DNA of 25,632 nt from Phaeoceros laevis (lineage: Eukaryota; Anthocerotophyta; Anthocerotopsida; Notothyladales). Both the position numbers and the translations under genes were made by a program. The notes under the pieces are model-generated. The model saw only the letters and a program-made list of their open reading frames with translations. It ran no database searches and had not been told where the DNA came from. Location of the stretch: assembly GCA_049999765.1 (NCBI GenBank), contig JBNGIQ010009385.1:71457-97088 (forward strand). The letters run 5' to 3'. This document shows, piece by piece, positions 19,639 to 25,632 of the stretch. The first letter of the stretch is position 1; every line of letters begins with the position of its first letter.

Positions 19639-22164
19639 TCACGAGGTCGGTTTCACAGGCCTCCAGCAGCTAAGTTTGGAGTGGTCGACAATGCGCTTAT
19701 TTTTCTTGTTAATGAGGATCATATCTTCGAACTCCGCATCCCATACAACATGATCATCAGCAACACAGTAGTGCTGGACATGAAATATGGACTGCATCGA
19801 AGATCGCTCCAGCGCTACCTGTACGATCAATAAGAAACACTTTCGTAAGAATCACTTCTGCCTACACACCCCCGCTGCATACCGCAATTGAAGTCCAGAG
19901 AGGTCAAGGGAAGAACCGGAGCCAGAATCTCACCACACTAAACTCAAAAATACCATCTTCCTTGCTGAGCATCTCAGGTGATCGTCCGTACAGTGGGCTG
20001 CTTTCATCGATAACATGTCGCACCAGCATTCCAAGCGTTTGATATGCTATCTCGGGCCGCACCTGCGACTCACCATGATACATCTACCCCAAAGCTGCTT
20101 CAACAAGTGTCGGGCTTCCATAAATCGAAGTTTTCAGCAGAAACCTAGAAACATGCTAAGAGAGACAATAATTACCAGCTTCAAGGACTGCATGCCTCTG
20201 AAGTAAGTGCCGGTCCTTGTGGACGTGTTGAACTTGTATGCAAGATCAATCTTCACATCAACAAGTTCAGAGGGTTGCGGCCCAGCCAGAACATACCTCA
20301 CCATCAACACTCTGGAGGTAACCCCTTGTAATTAGGGGTTGCATCGGTGTAAGCATAAAGCACATAGAGCAAGGTGTCTCATCAAGCTTTTGTCATAACC
20401 AAAGCGGAGGAGAAAGTATGATGCTTAGGAAAGAAGAATGCCGTCTTACTTGTATTTTGCCTCTTGCTTCCTCCTCCTTTGCATCGGGGGGCAAACAAGA
20501 GCCACTGATGAGCACCTTACAGGCTGAGATGGTTGTGATAATCGAGCAAACACTGCACACATAGGTCATTGTTAAGAATTTGCGAATTTGATCGCTGAAA
20601 GCTTCTCAGATGTCTTCAACTCAGCACCAAATAGGCGATTTGCACCTGCTCCGCTTAGGAAGACGAACAAGATTTGAGAGACCAGAGCATTGACGTTGGC
20701 GACCACAAGTGTGTATGGGGTGAGGGGTGCCAGCTCTGGCTGTAGACCAGTTGAAAGAGAAAGGCTGAACATGAAAACTTGGAAAAAAGTTGACCACGAT
20801 AGCTGAAGAAAATAGGAACCCCCGCTCACTTCAGCAGCCCCCTTCATCGTAAAGTAGTCCCTTGCAGTATCGTCCAGGGCAAGTCCTTCAAACTCCGGCA
20901 GGTAGAGGAGGGTGAAGATTAAACTGTTCAGGATGGGTGCAGCAAACATGCCAAGGACAAACTCTGGGAATGGCTTCTTCATCATGTACACGTAGAAATT
21001 GTGTAGCACAGCCACTATTCCTTCATCTTCTTGCAGGACTGAAAAATTCTCCAACCCCATTGTGCCTCGAAACTCGGCAGAGTCTGCAGTCTTGAATGCC
21101 TCAAATTCATCGTCGCTGTCGTTGTCTTCCTCATTGTCGAAGGACAGTAAATCAGCAACTCTGCTGGTCACTTGCTCAGTCATCTGGATAGCAGTAGTGG
21201 TGACCTGCTCTACCATTTGCTCTGCAGTTTGAGAGACTTGATCTACAACCTGCCCAGCCTGCTTCACAACAGGATCAGGTAAGTATTCAGCGACTTGGCT
21301 CACCACCTGCTGGCCTAACTCCACAACTTTATCCGCAACGGACATTGTCTCAACAATTTTAGGAACCACCGCTACCTGACCAGCACCTTCGCCGCTCACA
21401 TCAGATAGTTCCAAAGAAGTTGGTGGTTCCCCCTCACTTTGCTGCAGAGCATGAACTTCGGTTTCGCATGTAGCAGCACGTTCAGCCTTATCTGCTACCT
21501 CAGCAGCTTGTTCTGCAAGTAGCTCTTTGGTCATAGCATCAGCTTCTAAGTTGACTCCGGAAACTGAAGCGTGCACCTCGACACACAAGGGTGTGTCAGC
21601 CAGAAGGCTACAGTCCCTGGCTGTGTCCAACGGCACATTCTCTACACCCACCAGTATGCCACCTCCAGAGAAGCTACAACTTTTCTTCTCGTCAGGGGCG
21701 CCCGGGGAAATGGTCACCGTTTGGATCACATTTACCTGAATCGAGTCAACCATCTTACAATCGGTCTGTTCTCCAGCCTTATCTGAAATGGGAACCAAGG
21801 CTACCACGTAATCAGAAGACCTCTCTCCTTCGGGAGCCGAATATCTAAGACTATCGACCTCAGTTCTCGAAGCCTTGAGTTCCTCTTCTGTGGTGTACCC
21901 ATTTGGGGAGCCATCATTCTCCGTACCGCTATCGTCTCCCTGCTCAGGCAATTGAGGTGCCCGTGGTCGCCTCCTGACCTTGTTCGAATTTGCCCCATGA
22001 ACCGCACCGCCAGACCTGCCTAAACTTGCCCTTGTCCGCACCTTGCAGCTTACGAAAGTTTGGTTCCTAACCAGCTGCCTCTCACATTGTCTCAGAAGAC
22101 GAGCTGGTATGCAACTCACGCCATCCGCCTTCGGCACATCCAGGAAGCGAGCTATAGCAGACAT
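19639..22164 (-). CDS. Inward-rectifier (Kir)-like protein without a K+ filter
   Basis: Exons on the minus strand: 22164-20646, 20552-20450, 20311-20176, 20062-19934, 19818-19639. All introns are GT-AG and the product is 688 residues. Residues 1-50 look like a plastid transit peptide (CIPARLLRQCERQLVRNQTF). A long acidic, disordered part follows, with a Val/Gln amphipathic stretch at ~280-350 (QAGQVVDQVSQTAEQMVEQV). The C-terminal third has the inward-rectifier layout: TM1 ~399-422 (AAPILNSLIFTLLYL), a pore helix (WSTFFQVFMFSLS), TM2 (VVANVNALVSQILFVFLSGA), then VFARLSQP, which matches the Kir motif after TM2, and the cytoplasmic beta domain (VLMVRYVLAGPQPSEL, MLVRHVIDESSPLYGRSPEM, HYCVADDHVVWDAEFEDMI). 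Where Kir channels have TIGYG this has STGLQPE, so potassium selectivity is not expected. Function unknown. Confidence 0.85.
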
Positions 22165-23035
22165 AAAGTCCGCCGAGGCAGAAGAGGACGCCCTGGTAAC
22201 CCCAACCAGGTTTCCTCATGAGCAAAGCACTCTCAGGCTGCTAGTGTAAGTAGGCAGAGGCGAAGCCAGCAGAGCCTGGACAACTTCTTTCACACGCAGA
22301 CACGTGGCGTGGCAGGAACCTGCCATTGATCGCAAGTCCCCTACAGCGCTGGGACAAACGAACAAGGAGGCTGCCAGCTGGAAAACTGAATGATTCCATG
22401 GCCAGGCGGGTCACACGCGCAGTTTCGACAAGTGGACACCTGCCAAGGCTCCGCCCTAACAAAGTTGGCCAGTACTTTGGAGTGTGAAATGAAAAACTAG
22501 TCTAGTTACCGACGAAGGGTGGGTTTCCGACTTTCATGCTCAAAGACTCTTGGTAGGCCTCATCAGTGGGCATAGGGCATAGCAGGCGCACTTCCACGCT
22601 GGAGCGCAGCAGTTCAGCCAAGACACAAATCGGAGTCGGGTGTCAAACGCATCTTCTTGTAATGCATAGCGCTGCTAATTCAGGCGGTTGTTGTTGGAAC
22701 TGGAACAGCCATTCCAGAATGACCCTAAAACCCTAAATTGCTGTAGTCTACCATGTCTCTAACCTGCAGCAATCCGACAAAGGTCGTACAGTAGATGGGA
22801 TCGCCAGTCTAGAAAAAGAAACAACAAAAACTTTTACTGTTAATAGTCTTAAGACTTAAAAGCGGCCATAAAAGGAGTGGCGCTACGGAAGCGTGGTGGT
22901 GCTACGACCCACAGGTCACAGGCTCCAATCCTGGCTTCGTTACGTCGGGAACTGAGACTGGTTGAAGTCCGTCGTTTTCTTGACGACAACAGCTACATTG
23001 AGGTGTAACAATGGCCGATGGCCGAGGGTCTATAG
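22165..23035. other. Upstream region of the Kir-like gene
   Basis: This holds the promoter and leader of the minus-strand Kir-like gene. A doubled telomere-type motif, ccctaaaaccctaaa, sits at 22723-22737, ~560 bp upstream of the ATG. A tRNA-like B box lies at 22921-22931. Open frames here (for example minus 22241-22462) show no recognisable protein. Confidence 0.4.
22871..22945 (+). repeat. Possible tRNA-derived (SINE-like) fragment
   Basis: ggctccaatcc at 22921-22931 differs at two positions from the RNA polymerase III B-box consensus GGTTCGAATCC and is flanked by a short acagg/cctgg stem, as in a tRNA T arm. An A-box candidate (tggcgctacgg, from 22878) fits poorly. It could be a decayed SINE head or chance. 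Confidence 0.25.
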
Positions 23036-23311
23036 CAGTGCTCACCAAGAATTTTTTTACTAACCGGCTCTTTTCCTGCACATCTCCACTCTAACCGGTA
23101 AGTTTTCACGGCAACCGGCAAGTTCCTGCTAATACAATTTGGCACTGGCAAAACGTGCAAAAATCCAGCTCACCCAGCCACCCTTTTTTTCCTCTCATAG
23201 AGTACCCTGCCCTCACCTACACTTTTTTTTACTCTTTTTCCATATTTCACTTTTTCTCACCTTCCCATCCTGCATCCTCCGTTCTCCATGAAAATTGTTC
23301 TCCATTAAAAT

Positions 23312-23748
23312 TTATGTTGTTGCATGTCTTGAGTAAACATAATGCCGAGTTTTCGCACCATTCTTCCATATTTTTATTGCTTCCCTGAAGTCATAATCTT
23401 CCATGTTGTCTGGTCCTTCAAGAATTATGCGCATTATAGCATCCAAACTAGCGTCCTTTAAGTTGTCTGGTCCTTCAAGAGTTATGCGCATTATAGCATC
23501 CAAACTAGCGTCCTTTAAGTTGTTCCTGTGTCTATCTTTTATCCTGTTTTGTGTGGAAAACCCATGTCACATGCTGCTATACTAGCATATTGCACACGTG
23601 CTATACAAGAAAGAATATATAGATTAGGCATCCTTTTTCGTAGATCCTCAGTTCCACCCACAATTCTCCATGCCTCTTGGAAACTTCGACTTGCCCAACT
23701 TGTCTTTGCTTGAATCTTATAAAATTCAAATTCCAATTTTGCTTCCAC
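23312..23748 (-). pseudogene. hAT transposase C-terminal remnant, frameshifted
   Basis: Reading the minus strand from 23748, the frame gives SFQEAWRIVGGTEDLRKRMP and NLYILSCIARVQYASIAACD, followed by MGF. This resembles the C-terminal dimerisation region of hAT transposases, whose consensus continues ERGFS, QNRIK. Near 23550 a one-base shift is needed to pick up QNRIKDRHRNNLKDASLDA. The frame then runs through two copies of KDASLDAIMRI-LEGPDN to MEDYDFREAIKIWKNG. Only this end of a transposase is present; upstream the frame is closed by stops. Confidence 0.7.
23406..23519. repeat. 57-bp tandem duplication inside the transposase remnant
   Basis: Units 23406-23462 and 23463-23519 are nearly identical. 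The length is 19 codons, so the duplication keeps frame and repeats a block around SLDAIMRI in the hAT remnant. Confidence 0.9.
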
Positions 23749-24156
23749 ACTTCAAAAACATAATGGACAGAGTAGTAGTGCAGCACAGAAGACCAACCTG
23801 GGAGGTGTACCGCCCTGTTAGCCAGCGCATCAGCCGCTGAATTAAATGTCTTGCAAAAATCCAGGTTTCTTAAAAAAAGTGTCCCTTAGAAAGTGCCCTT
23901 TCCCTTAAGTGTAGAGAGTGTCTTAAAAATCCAGTACTTTAGTAGTACTACTAACTCTGTACTAGTAGTAGTTTTTATAAAAAATTAAGTATAATATTAT
24001 ATTTAGTAGACTAATAGTAGTACATGAAGTACTTAACTTTTTCCTGCTACTCAATAACATAACCGGCAAAAATCTGGCATATCTCATACCTAACCGGCTA
24101 AACCCGTATGGGGCCGGCAGGTTTGCCGGTTGCTAGCCGGAACTCGGTGAGCGCTG

Positions 24157-25118
24157 GTCTTTAAATTGTTCAAAGACCCTCGAACGAAGGAGAACGCTGT
24201 TTGGCTTGCTGATGATGCCAGGCCGGTAACAGTTGAAGCTATAACCGTCTGCTCTGCTCAATCGGAGCGTCCCTCGGAGCTAAAGACTTGCGGGTTTGAG
24301 CAATCTTGCATCCCCGGTCCAGTCGAAGCGTCGACAGATTGTAACGTATCGCTGTACAGCGGCAAACGCTGTCCGAAGTGTGTGCACCGCTGCACCGCTG
24401 AACGACGAGACAAATGTGGGAGAAATGGCACCAAGTACAACCCTCACCTTCGTCGCGCAAACGGTATGGGTTATATGCTGCTTCGACAGCAGTTCGTGAC
24501 CCATCCTGCGGTGCGCTGGACATAACCAGTCACCATGCCCCGTCCACGTCACCACTTTTTTACGAGCAAGTCTGTCGAACTGTCGAACTGTCAAACACTA
24601 TCTGCGCATCCTTTAAGCTGCCACGCATACACGTGACCAAGAGACTGTTGGGTCTATGTCATCCTCGTTCCACCAGAAGAGTCTAAACATTCACAGCTTG
24701 AGTAACTTGTCCACCAGCAGCGGCTCAATACTTTGAGGTTGGTTACGCTGCGTTGGAGAGCAACAACTATAGTTGTTGTAACGTTGTAACAGGCCCCTGG
24801 CCTCATTCAATATGTTCATCAAATATGCCCGGGTATCCACTGGAAAATGCCCCTGTTCTCACTTCCAATCATCTCCCTTTCTTTTCATCATGGGAGGAGA
24901 CACATCATTCTGGTCATGTGTTCTGGTGCATCAGTGTCAGCGATCCCTGTCCGTCTCTCAGTTTGACAGGGACAGACTTACGCACGCACATTCACCCTAA
25001 GAGAAAGACAACAATCTCAATTTGACGGGGATAGAGTTAAGTAAGCACACTCACACCCAAGAGGAAGACCACAATCTCTCGCACTCACACCTCAGCACTG
25101 GCTAGATCTTCAGTATTC
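24157..25118. other. Repeat-rich spacer, no gene supported
   Basis: A stretch at ~24170-24600 keeps several overlapping open frames on both strands; none is recognisable. An 18-bp perfect palindrome, caacaactatagttgttg, lies at 24761-24778. A two-copy tandem repeat follows (24956-25073). The right end is the 3' flank of the minus-strand PPR gene. Confidence 0.45.
24956..25073. repeat. Two diverged tandem copies, unit about 59 bp
   Basis: The unit runs from tctca-tttgac-ggga to aagac-acaa. The copies start at 24956 and 25015 and differ by many substitutions (for example cttacgcacgcacattcacc against gttaagtaagcacactcacac). Confidence 0.7.
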
Positions 25119-25632
25119 TCACGGTCGTCCCTTACAACTGCAACGCCCGTTTGCGAATCGATGCACACAGTACCCATCCCTTACCACAAGGTCTCTCTGT
25201 TCAAGCCTTGACATGATTTCCGTGGAGCTGTGGCAGTCGCTGCACATGCGTAGATTCTTCGTTACCACCAGAGGTGTCCCACTCGGAGTGTTCAACTGAC
25301 CAAACGCCAGAGCTAGCTTCTCAGCATGCCGACAAAGCACATCTTCCTTTTCCTTCTGACTCGTTGGCTTCAAGACCAACTTTGAGTGAGGTACGTGGCC
25401 TCCTTCCTGCTTCACACGTGCATTTGTGCTCTCTACCTTGAGCGCAATATCGATTCTCGTTTCTCCCAACAGAAATCTGTGCATCTCCTTATTCACCTCC
25501 TTATTCACCTCCTTATTCACCTCAATGCTCGCCACTGCACAGGTTTCTTATTAGCTCCTGCTGCCCTTCTCTGTGTTTCAATCCTGTCTACATCGGTCCA
25601 CCTACCTGCATCTGCGTAGACATTGGCCATGA
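25119..25632 (-). CDS. PPR RNA-editing factor, E/DYW end (GRP type), partial
   Basis: C-terminal end of an organellar PPR-DYW protein; the rest lies beyond the right edge. Reading left from 25632, the E domain shows MANVYADAGRWTDVDRIE and ANKKP. The frame then changes: KKP is read in one frame, while SIEVNKEV to the end is in another, as if one base were missing near 25538-25545 (KKPG-type codons). The DYW deaminase domain follows: GGHVPHSKLVL, HAEKLALAFG with the zinc His (25328) and catalytic Glu, NTPSGTPLVVTKNLRMC, CSDC with two zinc cysteines (25244, 25235), LVVRDGYCVHRFANGRCSC, and the end KGRP where CKDYW is usual. The ending matches the GRP/KP-type variant proposed for U-to-C editing (from memory). 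Either a sequencing error or a pseudogene could explain the shift. Confidence 0.85.
25485..25520 (-). repeat. 12-bp triplet-preserving microsatellite in the PG box
   Basis: Three perfect copies of ctccttattcac stand head to tail. On the coding strand they encode repeated EVNK. In PPR-DYW proteins this place normally has a single IEVNN-VHEF, so the repeat adds about eight residues between the E and DYW parts without changing frame. Confidence 0.9.

Larger units (their letters stand above)
23036..24156. mobile_element. Decayed hAT transposon, 1.1 kb
   Basis: The left end CAGTGCTCACCAAG (23036) and the right end CTCGGTGAGCGCTG (to 24156) are inverted repeats matching at 12 of 14 positions, and CAGTG is a typical hAT terminus. 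Flanking 8-bp strings gtctatag (23028-23035) and gtctttaa (24157-24164) match at 6 of 8, as expected of a worn 8-bp hAT target duplication. Subterminal accgg motifs cluster at both ends, including an inverted gcaaccggcaa (23111-23121) and ttgccggttgc (24123-24133). A transposase C-terminal remnant lies inside on the minus strand. Confidence 0.75.

Noticed and set aside
19558-19833. 91-codon plus-strand frame
   Set aside because: It is the antisense of the last exon of the Kir-like gene (19639-19818), whose minus-strand reading fits the family and splice phase.
24166-24594. Several open frames on both strands in a GC-rich patch
   Set aside because: No family resemblance; mutually overlapping; next to transposon debris.
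1-25632. CRISPR array, bacterial operon or rRNA/tRNA gene
   Set aside because: No spaced identical repeats, no polycistronic layout and no intact tRNA or rRNA; the only tRNA-like signal is the weak B box at 22921-22931.

Overview
The window is nuclear DNA of a land plant. Genes carry many short GT-AG introns, several products start with plastid or mitochondrial transit peptides, and the families are plant ones: CHLM, PGLP, ObgM, CGLD27, DUF1664 and a DYW-type PPR protein. The DYW domain at the right edge ends in Gly-Arg-Pro instead of Asp-Tyr-Trp. From memory of the literature, that ending marks a DYW variant found in hornworts, lycophytes and ferns and tied to U-to-C RNA editing. Together with the compact gene spacing, this makes a bryophyte, most likely a hornwort, my best guess. 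The assignment is an inference.

Layout. 1-1254: unassigned, with a small tandem repeat and the 3' flank of the first gene. 1255-2445 (-): cytidine deaminase with a TATA box. 3025-5367 (-): phosphoglycolate phosphatase, 12 exons, fully resolved. 6072-7416 (+): plastid UPF0114 membrane protein, 5 exons, divergent from the phosphatase gene. 8172-9684 (+): CGLD27/Ycf36 family, 6 exons. 10088-11128 (-): Mg-protoporphyrin IX methyltransferase, one exon. About 11871-14916 (+): a multi-exon gene whose C-terminal half is an N-acetylmuramoyl-L-alanine amidase (Amidase_3) domain; its 5' end is unresolved. 15661-16626 (-): DUF1664 protein whose 5' end is tandemly duplicated upstream. 16921-18972 (+): Obg GTPase, divergent from it. 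19639-22164 (-): inward-rectifier-like channel protein that lacks the potassium selectivity filter. 22165-25118: repeat-rich, with a decayed hAT transposon whose terminal repeats and target-site duplication can still be seen. 25119-25632 (-): C-terminal end of a PPR-DYW editing factor, cut by the window edge, with an apparent frameshift.

Many products are plastid proteins: photorespiration, chlorophyll synthesis, CGLD27, UPF0114 and perhaps the amidase and channel. They are independent transcription units, not an operon. The observations most worth following are the peptidoglycan-type amidase in a plant nuclear genome, the filterless Kir-like protein, the GRP-ending DYW domain, and the duplication that places a copy of the DUF1664 N-terminus as an upstream ORF.
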